Source: Symsagittifera roscoffensis
Lineage: Eukaryota > Xenacoelomorpha > Acoela > Convolutidae
Length of the DNA stretch: 64,000 nucleotides
Direction of reading: 5' to 3'
Assembly: GCF_963678635.1 (NCBI RefSeq)
Contig: NC_087062.1
Coordinates: 60,863,584 to 60,927,583 of the forward strand
The number at the start of each line of letters is the position of its first letter. Position 1 is the stretch's first letter. Shown here piece by piece: positions 35,801 to 45,520 of this stretch. Both the position numbers and the translations under genes were made by a program. The notes beneath the pieces are model-generated. The model saw only the letters and a list, made by a program, of their open reading frames with translations. It did no database searches and was not told the DNA's origin.

Positions 35801-36351
35801 GTCCAAGTATTTGGTAAACTAGTATGCCACTCTATGAACTTTTCTTGAAATTCACCTGACAATGACTCATACCACTGCTGGCGCGAAAGACACCAGACAT
35901 CCTTCAGTAAAAGCCAGGCACGACCAGTGTACGGTGCGACTAAACCAATCGAATCGAAAACCGTCGAGACGCATCTAAAGACGGAGCGCTGCGTAATCAG
36001 TTTTATTGTATCTTTGTTCACGCCACGACTAACATTTAAGGTATCATTTTAATTATCCCACTTTAGACCTAATATGCGCATTGCGATGTGGGTTAGGTTG
36101 ATTTCTTTTACAGTGTCAATCTTGCTGTTCTCTGGATTTAACTTCTCTGCTAAATCTGGGACATTGCTGACAAACTTGGTTAACCTTAAACCTTCTAGAC
36201 TCAACAAACTTTGAAGTTCTTCGCTCAGATTTAGCGCTTCATTTGAATTGGCGATAGAACCTATAAACTCATCCTGATAAAAATATCTAGGACAGCAGAT
36301 GAAGCAGCTGGAAACTTGACAAATTATCTCTCTCGGTTTGTTGGAGCGCAA
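35761..36351 (-). pseudogene. BEL/Pao reverse transcriptase relic
   Basis: The frame 36351-36049 contains a changed catalytic box (YFYQDEFIGS in place of Y.DD...G), then EALNLSEELQSLLSLEGLRL and TKFVSNVPD, the signature just after the catalytic motif in BEL/Pao RT. The frame 36021-35761 has RSVFRCVSTVFDSIGLVAPY, matching the conserved VFDPLGL.AP block. One catalytic Asp is replaced. No gag, protease or N-terminal RT is present, so the element is 5'-truncated against the repeat at 36419. Confidence 0.75.
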
Positions 36352-36418
36352 AATTTGCCCAAGCGGGGGGCGGGGGTTACACGGGCGCCAAAGATGTGAC
36401 GAGTGACTTGAATAGTTA

Positions 36419-36800
36419 AAGTTTTAGTTCAAATTTTAGATGCAAAAGTTAATGGGTTTTCTTAGTTTCAAGACAAAATTTCAGTTGAAATCGACACAAA
36501 AAATATTAAATGAAATGACTACATTATAAAACGTACGTAGAGTTAGCAGCGCTAAAATTTTCCGACCCCAAAGGAGCAATAAGGGCTGAAGATTTAAATT
36601 TTGACGGTCGTAATTGGCGGTTACCAATCTAGTAACGGCAGACCGCTATGCTGTTGTTACCTTGGTTCAACGCCTTGTCTCGCGCTAACGGGTAATGGCC
36701 TCTTGGACTTTTGTCTTCAATCATCCAAAAGAGATTTCCAGTTTTCGAGTGTGATTCTGGAGAAGAAAACCATTTCGCTCGTTTGTTAAGCGTTGGTGTT
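36419..36800 (-). repeat. Probable BEL/Pao LTR segment; paralogue of the giant element's target site
   Basis: 36419-36515 resembles 40227-40329 and 36516-36800 resembles 63657-63945. The two outer sequences are the immediate flanks of the giant element, so this copy shows the uninterrupted site. It lies beside the BEL/Pao relic on one side, and the right-flank copy is followed by BEL/Pao 3'-end sequence. An LTR of that family is therefore the best reading. Ends are not resolved. Confidence 0.6.
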
Positions 36801-36935
36801 CATTGTTATCATTTTGATAGACAAGGTAAACGAAAAACTAAATTCGTTCAAAATTTATGCGAAGACTTTGAACTAACATGGACAACTTGTTTTACGGGGA
36901 AAATTCTGGGCTCCAGATTAACGAAAATTCTCCCG

Positions 36936-37917
36936 GGAGAGATTTTAGGTTGATCCTATTCGAAACATATTCAAAAATCCGCCATATCTACAACCGCCAT
37001 ATCTTGAAGATGAAACATAACAATTTTTAGCTGGTTGGAATAATAATCTTTTTTTTCGGTTTGTTGGCCCTCCGCTTAATAGCTTATCACTTTTTGAGGA
37101 ATCAAGAAATGATAGGTTACAGTTGGTATTGGGTTACAGTAATGGAGACAAATTCGGGACTGTAGTAGCAGGTAGGAACGCAATCTGCTGATGTGATGAC
37201 GTCATGAGATGAAACCTAACTGCCAATGGTAGTCTCGTGGCCAAAGTTTCAGCAGAATTGACTTGCATTTCTATAAGAAAAATGTTTCAACATAATGTAA
37301 AGCAGCAAAATATTCTTTCCACTTTATTTTTTTTCAATGTGTTAGCAGTTATTTATTGTATTTTAAAATCAAATTATTCTTCTCGGGTAAGTATTGTTAC
37401 CAAATAGAGAAAAGCCTGACGAAAATAATCGGTTTTCTCCATTTTCTCTCGATATATCAAACTTTCCATTTTTTCAATTGTCTTATCACTGAACGCGTGA
37501 TATTAAGAAGTAAAATATGAAGAACAAATGAGCTCACAATAGTTAGTTTGTTCACCATGCAAAATTTAATTGCATTATAGCGACGCAAAATTAGTTTTTC
37601 AAAAGTGAATCATAAATGTGTGTGTATGGAGGAGTTGGTGAAAAGAATCAATTAATCATAACCAGCTAAGCTCCGGGTACTACCAAAATTGGTCGTCCTG
37701 ATTAAAAAATTTCGCTATTCAAGGTTTACAGTACATCAGAGGCACGTTAGGATTTTATCGAGCAAGTGTGGTGGCTATTTTCAAAAACTGAAATGTGATA
37801 CATATTTTGGGTTCATATTTTCTGATTGTTACTTAACTGGCATGCGGACTAATTAGGCCATGGCAAACATACTTTGTCTGTTTACTTAAAATTTTGTAAA
37901 ACCCATCGTTAAAACCC
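36936..37917. repeat. Diverged direct repeat C, left copy (about 1 kb)
   Basis: Aligns along its length with 38856-39862, 1920 bases further on. Landmarks are AGATTTTAGGTTGATCCTATTCG, TGACGTCATGAGATGAAACC, TATGAAGAACAAATGAGCTC and GTTAGGATTTTATCGAGCAA. No coding signal. Confidence 0.8.
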
Positions 37918-38855
37918 ACGATTTTTCGTGAATCGCACTTTTGTAATATTTGGCAACATTTTCTCATAATTGGAACGATTCTTTTTTTCATAAGCTTTCA
38001 CAATTTTTTTGTAACTAAGGAATATGGGCATTTGAACAACTCTCATCAACCTGAACATTTCTGTGAACAATTCAATAAAATACTGGTTTTTCAAATGTCA
38101 AATTTGAACTCAGAAAGTCAATATCTTCAAACGGATACTAAAAAAGTTCGTTGAAAACTATTATTTCGAAAAAAGAAAATTGACTGAAAAAAACCACATC
38201 GAGCATAAATAATCAGTTTTCTTCGAAAGCCGAATCAAAAAAATATTTTGAGATGCTCATAAATTTTGATTGGATAACTCTAGCCAATCAGCGTGAAGCA
38301 AATTACTTTCAATGCAACATGTTGAAATAATGATTTTTGGGCGGAACAAGTAAAAAGACCCGTGAACTAATTCAACGGTTAAGCACACGTAATCTTTGTA
38401 TGTAGTAATATCTCCCACCGTGCAAAAGGGGGATACGTTGAAGAGATCCAAAAAAGAGTACTTACTCATCGAAAAACTGCCCAGCTTATGCTTCAAAGGT
38501 TTTCAATTTATCAAAAGCTAGCTTTTTTCGAGTTTAGCGATAACCGCTCGACTAGAAAACATATTTGAAAGTAAAATTTTTGAAGCATGAACTGTACAAT
38601 CCCCCTAATCAATTTAGGGAGGGTAAAAAACTGGTTTTTCATATGTTAACGTAGAGGACAAACTTAATTGATCTAATGAATCAAAAAAACTAATTCGAAA
38701 TCAACTATGAATATTATTATTTTGGTTAATTAAGTACAAAATAGATATTACTTTTGAGAAATTTTCTCAAGCAGTCTATTATGCGCTTCTGTTTGAAATG
38801 TATATTAATAGGGGGCTTTAGGGAGATTCTACGATAGGTCACCTAGGGGGGGAAT
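37918..38855. other. Spacer between direct repeats
   Basis: No gene or element recognised in about 940 bases. AT-rich with short open frames only. Confidence 0.4.
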
Positions 38856-39862
38856 GAGAGAGATTTTAGGTTGATCCTATTCGAAACATATTCAACAATC
38901 CGCCGCCATATCTACAACCGCCATATCTTGAAGCCGAAAAAAAACCAATTTTCGTCTTGTTGGAATGATAATCTTATTTTCGGTTTGTTGGCCCTCCACT
39001 TAATGGCCTATCACCATTTGAGGAATCAAGAAAAGGTAGGTTTCAGTTGGTGTTAGGTTACAGTAATGACGAATTCGGGACTGTAGTAACAGGTAGCAAC
39101 GCAATCTGCTGATGTGATGACGTCACGAGATGAAACCTAACTGCCAACGGGAGTCTCGTGGCCGAAGTTTCAGCAGAATTGACTAGCATTTCTATGTAAA
39201 ATTTGTTTCAACATAATGTAAAGCAGCAAAATAATCTTTCCACTTTATTTTTTTTCAATGTGTTAGCAGTTATCTATTTTATTTTAAAATCAAATTAATC
39301 ATTTTGGGGCAAGTATTGTTACCAAATAAAGAAAAAACCAGACAAAATTAATCGGTTTTTTTCATTTTCTCTCCACATCAAATTTTCCATTTTTTCAATT
39401 GTCTTATCACTAAACGCGTGATGTTAAAAAAGTAAAATATGAAGAACAAATGAGCTCACAACAGTTAGTTTGTTCACCATATAAAGTTTAATTGCATCAT
39501 AACAACGTAAAGTTAGTTTTTCAAAAGTGAATCTCAAATGTGTGTGTGTGTGTGTGGGGGGGGGGGGGGGGAGGTGGTTTGATGAAAAGAGCCAATTAAT
39601 CATAACCAGCTAAATTCCGGGTCAAACCAAAATCAATTGTCCTGATTGAACCAGTTTGACATTCAAGGTTTGCAGTACATTAGAGGCACGTTAGGATTTT
39701 ATCGAGCAAGTGTGGTGGAATTTTCAAAAACTAAAATTTTATACAAACTTTGGGTTCGCATTTTCTGATTGTTACAAAAATGGCAGGCGGACTAAATAGG
39801 CCACAACATATTTTGTCTTACTACTTAACATTTTGTAAAACCCAACGTTACACCCTAAAATT
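38856..39862. repeat. Diverged direct repeat C, right copy (about 1 kb)
   Basis: Partner of 36936-37917. It carries a (TG)n run followed by a long G run at 39541-39571 that the left copy lacks. Confidence 0.8.
39541..39571 (+). repeat. (TG)7 microsatellite plus G homopolymer
   Basis: Seven TG units followed by about 17 G. Length is likely unreliable in any assembly. Confidence 0.9.
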
Positions 39863-40226
39863 GATGCTTATATGAGAAAAGGAGGGGGGGGGTGCAAGGA
39901 CGATGAGCCAAAAGCATAAATGAAACCTGTACTTTTTTGATGTTATTCCTGATAACCAGGACGGTGTGTCAAGTGAAAGAAAAAGAAATTCAACTGAGGA
40001 TTTTTTATAACTCAGACTCGGTTAAATACATAATTTTTCGGTAAACGCATTATTCCCACAATCTCAATTTGTGGGCATCTAAACATTTCGATATGTCAAC
40101 AATTTTCTGTGAACATAAACCTGAACAAATTAATATATCAAACTTCTTGCAGCAAAAGGTCAGTTGAACAAACAAAATTTTTCAACAAAATCATCTACTA
40201 AACATATTTGATTTAAAACCGCACTA

Positions 40227-40329
40227 GACTTAATTTAGTTCAAATTTTACATGCAAAGGTTAATGGGTTTTCTTAGTTTTAAGACAAACTTTAAGTTGAA
40301 ACCAACCCAATTAAATTTATATGAAATGA
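40227..40329 (-). repeat. Left part of the interrupted BEL/Pao LTR-like repeat
   Basis: Resembles 36419-36515. It ends ATGAAATGA directly before the giant element, and the same repeat resumes at 63657 with TGACTACG. The uninterrupted copy at 36508-36518 reads AAATGACTACA, so TGA (or ATGA, sharing the LTR's last A) is duplicated. Confidence 0.65.
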
Positions 40330-41239
40330 TGTAACATTCGCCCGGAAGATACATATCGACGGAAAATAAAACTAAGTCCTAAGACGACTGGCTAACGTCT
40401 AAACAGAGCTTTACATGCTTTTCACCGTCTCTACCAAGCCAGTACTTTCGGTGGTCTTTTCTAACATCGGGTCGACAAAAAAACGTTAAATTCGGTCAAA
40501 ACACTCAAATTAACTTAGTTACATGCAGAAATAGTGAGCTCATGGCTGGGTCTCAGTATCCCCAGACCACGAGGTCACTCCTAAAAACAGGGCTACTACT
40601 ATTTATTGAATTATTATTGTTTTTGTTCAGTAGATAAAAATCATCATCTCCATCGAAGATGGATCAACCCTTTCACCCAACTCCTAGCTTCTCATCTTAG
40701 TAGAATGAATTCGGATGTTAATTAAATTCAATTCAGGACATGACAGGGAAGCTAAAAGTTCATATAAAATGATAAAAGTCTCAGTCCCGAAACCCCTCCG
40801 GATTCTCGAATCCGCTGAATCAAGCACGTTAAGCTTGATTTCTCTGTAATCCGCAAGGCTGGTTTCCACCCCTCACTGTTGTTAGCAACTGCCTTGCAAC
40901 TATTGTAGCGACACAATAGTTGCAACTCGGAGCGGTCTTCTGTTTGTCTCTGTTGTTTTTCTATCACAATCTTCGTTGTTTTCGTCAGTGCAACTATCGT
41001 TGTTGTGTTGCTTTTTAGCCTTTCTGCCAAAATGGCCGTTTTTGACGTTTCTGAGAAATGTTACGTCATCACTTCGAAAATTTAAAATTTCAAAATACCA
41101 GAATATCTTGACCTTCACCGTTCTACTAATCATCCGAATAACGTCGTTAATCCTTCAAAATCACTAACTCGGAAGGTTCGCTGCTAAAAATTCCTAGACT
41201 GCAGAGATTGCATTTTGTCCATTCTGATCGAATGTCACA
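40330..41239 (-). repeat. 3' LTR of the giant element (910 bp)
   Basis: Direct repeat of 62738-63656. It contains a CGGATT-CTCG-AATCCG hairpin at 40799-40814. The bases just inside it, TACTCCCCGG on the plus strand at 41240-41249, give CCGGGGAGTA on the minus strand, a short candidate polypurine tract. Confidence 0.92.
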
Positions 41240-42061
41240 TACTCCCCGGACAGTCCGGTCAATGTCCTCATTGAATCTCGCAATGCTCGTAAAATAGATA
41301 CAGTGTCATTGAACAGAATTTACAACATGCACGAAATAACTTTTATCCACGTCACATCGACTCACTGCAGAACATAAATGGCATCATACCACATCACTAT
41401 AGCCTTCAAATTCTTTCATTAATCTGCACATTGAGGATATGACCTAAGATAAAACATATTTTCCGACTTCCAATGTCAATGTCCCGATTAAAAACTTTTT
41501 CTCTTAGATTTAAAAGGTGTTGGTTTGCAGGACAGTTCTGCCAACCAACAAGCTAAAATTATCCTACTATGCTTTTTCCCTTCGGAAATCTTGCTTGTTA
41601 TTGTCCTGAATATTAAAACTAAGAAACTCTGTGGTTAGAAAGAACAATGAAACAATCTCCCTCTTCGAGAGATTACCCAAGCCTTCCATGTCACCACAAA
41701 GTGATCAGTTCTCCTAGCTGATTAAAAACAGTCATGTAGGCTGGATTATTTAAATATACTCCTTCACTCAAGCCTTTCTAAATAAATAGTAAGTAAGTGT
41801 CTCTAAAGCCACTCAACTAAAATCAAAATGCAAATTTATAAATGCAACAATTTCAAAACTCAACTAAATGTTTCAGTTTTCAATTACAACTTGGTTGCTT
41901 GGTTTCTCACTTGAGTTTTTTCACACACCTAAAACAATTCTGAGTTTTAACTTTTTTTTCATCACTCCTTTGTTTTCTTCTTTTTTCGTCGTTTAGAAGT
42001 TCTAAAACTTCTAAATTTTTCTAATTTCATCTCTTTTTGCATCTTGTTTTTCGGTCATTCT
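41240..42061 (-). other. 3' untranslated region of the giant element
   Basis: About 820 bases between the last accessory frame and the 3' LTR. No coding signal in either strand. Confidence 0.6.
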
Positions 42062-42502
42062 TCAATGTTCCATTTCTTCCTCCTGTGACACTGACTCTGC
42101 ACTCTCAGTTTCCGTATCTTGCAACACGTCGTTAGCTATCCTGACGCTGCTGGAAGCCATCCTCCAACACTTCTGCTCTTCTACCCTCTGTTTGCAACAA
42201 GGTAGGGGATCCACGTTAGATTCTCTGTTCCTGCAGAAGCTGTTTTGGAGACACAACGTCACATTTCTCTCCAAATCTTCCTTTAACATCTCTGCCTTCT
42301 CCTTTCCACTACGTTCACTTGTCCTGGAAATTCTTTTCACGGCGGTGGTCACTGCAGTCCGATGTGTCACGAGAGCTCGCTTGAAAGCTCCTGCTCCAAT
42401 GTCCAGCTGATATTCACTGTACACTCTGCCGTGCTTCGACATATGCTTTTTCGCATATTCGTACAACCATGCAGTCATGTTAGCTCTGAACCATGGCATC
42501 AA
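42062..42502 (-). CDS. Accessory polyprotein, C-terminal segment
   Basis: An open frame of 146 residues ending in an acidic, Glu/Ser-rich tail (ESAESVSQEEEMEH). It contains a basic stretch (TAVKRISRTSERSGKEK) and a Cys-containing segment. It overlaps the preceding segment (42968-42480) in another frame at about 42500, where that frame ends, so a frameshift most likely separates them. I recognise no family. As the last coding part before the 3' UTR it is the end of the accessory coding block. Confidence 0.55.
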   Translation of the reverse strand: MMPWFRANMTAWLYEYAKKHMSKHGRVYSEYQLDIGAGAFKRALVTHRTAVTTAVKRISRTSERSGKEKAEMLKEDLERNVTLCLQNSFCRNRESNVDPLPCCKQRVEEQKCWRMASSSVRIANDVLQDTETESAESVSQEEEMEH

Positions 42503-42968
42503 TCGCCCATATCTTCTTCACTTCCATCGGAATGTTTAGAATTTTGCACATTGTCTCAAAAAGATCTAAATCTTTTAGACAATCTAATTTCCGCAACTGT
42601 TCTCTCGTCGGTGCCTCCTGTCTATTATTTTCTCTCACATGAGCTTCCAGCCATCGTATCGCCATCATAACTCCCACTATCACTATTGTTATGGGCTGTG
42701 ATGAGTCTGGTAAACCCATGGAGAGCAGCTCTCCAGAGTCCCAGATCAACATCAGATTACTACGCTTGGGATACCACCAGGTCTGCAGCAAGCAGTGACA
42801 GGGAAACTCGTCATGTGTCAACATGATGCTCCTCCAATTACGTTTTCCCGAAGCTTCCAGTAATGGTTCTACTTCCATCATCACTCGGTGAACTTCATCA
42901 TTCTCGTCTACTGCATTGTAATCTGTGACAGTTGATCCTCTCTCTCTGTTTCTGTCTCTCAAAGTCAC
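42480..42968 (-). CDS. Accessory polyprotein segment (162 residues)
   Basis: Open frame following the one that ends at 42898, which it overlaps in a different frame. The natural crossover is near 42935, because the upstream part of this frame (RDRNRERG) is the shadow of the other frame's FERQKQRE. Its body has an amphipathic, mixed-charge composition with ITIVIVGVMMAIRWLEAHV, one hydrophobic stretch too short and too charged to call a membrane helix with confidence. No recognised domain. Confidence 0.5.
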   Translation of the reverse strand: MTLRDRNRERGSTVTDYNAVDENDEVHRVMMEVEPLLEASGKRNWRSIMLTHDEFPCHCLLQTWWYPKRSNLMLIWDSGELLSMGLPDSSQPITIVIVGVMMAIRWLEAHVRENNRQEAPTREQLRKLDCLKDLDLFETMCKILNIPMEVKKIWAIDAMVQS

Positions 42969-43365
42969 TGAAGTTACCGCTCACATATCCCATGAACTTC
43001 TTTCCTAGTATTGACTCCAATTCTTCCTTGGTTCTCTCTGGAACTGCTGAGAACATCTTACATAGCAACTCGTAAGACTTCTCGGACATTCTCGCCAGTC
43101 TCACACGCTTCGGCACTGAGAAGGCTTGATCCACGATTGTTCTCGTACTCTTTACGTCCACAGCTACGAAATGTACAGGGTATCTGCTCTTGCACATTGG
43201 AGCCAATGTTGAACCCACCAAATATCGTGCTCCTGATGGTCTACAATAAGTCTCACTGTGTCTGATGTTCATTTCCGTCTCGATTGCTTCCCTCCATTTT
43301 CCTATGTATTTCTGCTCAGTCTGCAGAAATCCTGGGAATACTTCTACACTGATGGCTGTGACCAT
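42898..43365 (-). CDS. Accessory polyprotein segment (155 residues)
   Basis: In the same frame as the 540-residue segment upstream and separated from it only by a TAA (43380-43378) and four codons. The two were therefore one frame broken by a nonsense change. It has a Cys/Arg-rich part (YCRPSGARYLVGSTLAPMCK) and VHFVAVDVKSTRTIVDQAF. Family unknown. Confidence 0.55.
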   Translation of the reverse strand: MVTAISVEVFPGFLQTEQKYIGKWREAIETEMNIRHSETYCRPSGARYLVGSTLAPMCKSRYPVHFVAVDVKSTRTIVDQAFSVPKRVRLARMSEKSYELLCKMFSAVPERTKEELESILGKKFMGYVSGNFSDFERQKQRERINCHRLQCSRRE

Positions 43366-43377
43366 CTCATGTTCCTG

Positions 43378-45000
43378 TTATAGATTCAATAGTGACTCTA
43401 AAGAACTAAACATGCTGTAGAATACTAGTGCGGTCACTAGATTCACCTCGGTTCCTCCATGGCAATCTGCTATCAGTTCCCTTTCTGTTCTTGCTTTCAT
43501 CACTACGTTTCCAAACAATACCGTCAATTGCTTGTGTTGTTTCTCCAGGGTCTTCACACAGTCCAGACCTCCACAAACGTGACCCTCCAGTCCACAGACT
43601 ACCGCCAGACAGCTACCAGGTTTGACCCAGTCTTCTGGTCCCCAGCCAGGCAACTCCACTTTATCTTCTCCATTGCTCCTAGAGGCCGTTATCATCACAT
43701 TATATATGATGTTGAGGTCACGCAGGTTACAGTCTGCATTCAGTTCCCTCTGCACGTCTTGTGTCGCCCGCAATATCGAGTCAGCGTTGGGACTAGGACA
43801 CCATGATGGCCTCATCAATTCCCACACTGCCATCAAGCTCGTTCTCAGTAATTCATCTGAGAATCCCAACCCAAACTCTACTCTTTTATCAGATTTTGGT
43901 ACTGAAGGTGCAGTCACCTCTTCTTCCAAGACCAGTCCCAATTTGGCCGGTGGATTGTTAACGTTCTTAATCGTTACAATTCTGGACGTCCAGAATCTTA
44001 GCAACACCGCCTGCTCGTAATCGAAGAAGCAATCGCGTATGTCTTCACTCAGGAAAGGGTTGTACGCTATCCCTTTGATCCCGGATACGTAGCTATACGA
44101 TTTCTTCTTGATCGGTCCACAGTATTCACTGGATTTCGGCAGTGCCCCCATAGATTCTTTAGCGAGTCTCAGCTCCTTGTTTGAGAATCTCCTGATTTCG
44201 TCTATCTTTCTAATGGGTTCTAATTCCTCGGGTTCTTTCATGTTCACCCTCATCGGTTTACTTTGCTGCATATCCAGCAGTGCTAGCAAGAATAAGGCTT
44301 TCGCTCGCTCATCGCCTTCCCTCAACATCTTAACACAAGTGTTCAATGCAGGTACTGAAATCTGCTCTATCAGGAACCGAATGAAACAGAGAGCGTCTCT
44401 CCGCTTCGCACACGCTACTGCTGCTCCCTCTTGGACTATCAGATCCCTCAGGTTCGTCATATGGAAAACCTTCTCTTCTTTCGACCTCTTCCTTTCTTCT
44501 GAATCATATTCTTCGCGAGTCAGTCTATTCATGCACCAGGCGAACCTGAATTGTAACTCTGTTCTTACGTAAGGTACTGCCACTAGAGCATGTATTCTTG
44601 GCGTAGTCCTCATCTCTTCTTCGAAGTACCTTAATACCACTGCTTTCCATGGAAGGCTCACCAACTGCTCCATCGTTTCTGCCTGTATCTCAGACGACGC
44701 TAAAGTCCCGTACGCCTTCTGCTTGAGGGTGGTGCCTTGCAACATCGTTTCCAGATAACCCTCCATGGCTTTTTCGTCTTCCAGGGCCATCACATACCCT
44801 CTAGCCGAGTTTGGGTATTCTAACATCTCCATGTATCCACCGGTGGGTTCATCTATCGACACAGTCTCCGACACTGTTAGTCGGTTATATTCCACTGGTA
44901 TTAGTTGTCCTGCGACACTTCCCTTTCCGTGATTCATGGGAGATGGCTTAAAGTCTTTCATTTCGCTCTCTCCACATTGGCTGAGTATTTCCATTTCCAA
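43378..45000 (-). CDS. Accessory polyprotein, large unrecognised region (540 residues)
   Basis: The longest open stretch in the 3' half of the block. Visible parts are an N-terminal linker; a helix-rich middle with many Arg/Glu pairs (TREEYDSEERKRSKEEKVFH, then DLIVQEGAAVACAKRR); SYVSGIKGIAYNPFLSEDIR; and a Gly/Cys-rich C-terminal part (ELPGWGPEDWVKPGSCLAVV followed by CGLEGHVCGGLDC). The C-terminal hydrophobic alternation suggests a compact alpha/beta domain, but I assign no function. The listed start is not necessarily real: the frame is open upstream into KRSDRTLTGAT, so it probably continues the preceding segment through a frameshift near 45020. It has no signal peptide or clear membrane segment, so it does not look like an envelope protein. 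Confidence 0.6.
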   Translation of the reverse strand: MEMEILSQCGESEMKDFKPSPMNHGKGSVAGQLIPVEYNRLTVSETVSIDEPTGGYMEMLEYPNSARGYVMALEDEKAMEGYLETMLQGTTLKQKAYGTLASSEIQAETMEQLVSLPWKAVVLRYFEEEMRTTPRIHALVAVPYVRTELQFRFAWCMNRLTREEYDSEERKRSKEEKVFHMTNLRDLIVQEGAAVACAKRRDALCFIRFLIEQISVPALNTCVKMLREGDERAKALFLLALLDMQQSKPMRVNMKEPEELEPIRKIDEIRRFSNKELRLAKESMGALPKSSEYCGPIKKKSYSYVSGIKGIAYNPFLSEDIRDCFFDYEQAVLLRFWTSRIVTIKNVNNPPAKLGLVLEEEVTAPSVPKSDKRVEFGLGFSDELLRTSLMAVWELMRPSWCPSPNADSILRATQDVQRELNADCNLRDLNIIYNVMITASRSNGEDKVELPGWGPEDWVKPGSCLAVVCGLEGHVCGGLDCVKTLEKQHKQLTVLFGNVVMKARTERELIADCHGGTEVNLVTALVFYSMFSSLESLLNL

Positions 45001-45022
45001 GGTTGCTCCAGTCAGAGTGCGG

Positions 45023-45520
45023 TCACTCCTTTTGGATTTTGGATTTATACCCTGTTGACTTTATCTCCGCCATGAGAATGGGTGGCACCATCGCTGTATC
45101 AGTTAACATTTTATCTGTGCCAGGCAGTTGATAATCACCTTGCCCCAAATCCATGACCTCCTCGACTCGTTTCCTTTTCGCTGAGTTAACAGCTTTCATC
45201 GATATCTCCGAATCCACCTTCGTCTTTCCGACTCTCCTCGGCATCACTCTGCTGCCTAACTTCATTTTCATCGCATTGATTTTATCAATCACCAATTTTG
45301 ATCGCATCGTCCCTCTTCTGGTTCTTGACAGATACACCACCTCTCCTTTATCGTCCTGCGGTGTCATCTTGATGGGAGAATTCGCTTCACTTTCATCAGT
45401 GGCCGAGTCGATCAACAACTCACTCAGTCTCCCTTCACACTCATCAAGCTTGTCAAGGACTTCCCTCATCAAGGGTTGGTTGAGACCCGTTTTCAGAATG
45501 GACTGGGTCCCATAGCTCTG
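45023..45520 (-). CDS. Accessory polyprotein segment, basic linker (about 165 residues)
   Basis: The meaningful part of an open frame that extends up to 45991. Above about 45520 it is the off-frame shadow of the preceding 638-residue segment. Content: NQPLMREVLDKLDECEGRLS, an acidic patch, then a Lys/Arg-rich region (SAKRKRVEEVMDLGQGDY) that could act as a nuclear-localisation or nucleic-acid-binding segment. It ends at a TGA at 45023-45025. Confidence 0.5.
   Translation of the reverse strand, partial: QSYGTQSILKTGLNQPLMREVLDKLDECEGRLSELLIDSATDESEANSPIKMTPQDDKGEVVYLSRTRRGTMRSKLVIDKINAMKMKLGSRVMPRRVGKTKVDSEISMKAVNSAKRKRVEEVMDLGQGDYQLPGTDKMLTDTAMVPPILMAEIKSTGYKSKIQKE

Noticed and set aside
36364-36377. 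G-rich run as a polypurine tract of the BEL/Pao element
   Set aside because: It is at the 5' side of the minus-strand element, where a polypurine tract would not be, and is probably a simple homopolymer.
43378-45000. Envelope glycoprotein in the env position
   Set aside because: No signal peptide, cysteine-rich ectodomain, furin site or convincing membrane anchor in any accessory segment.
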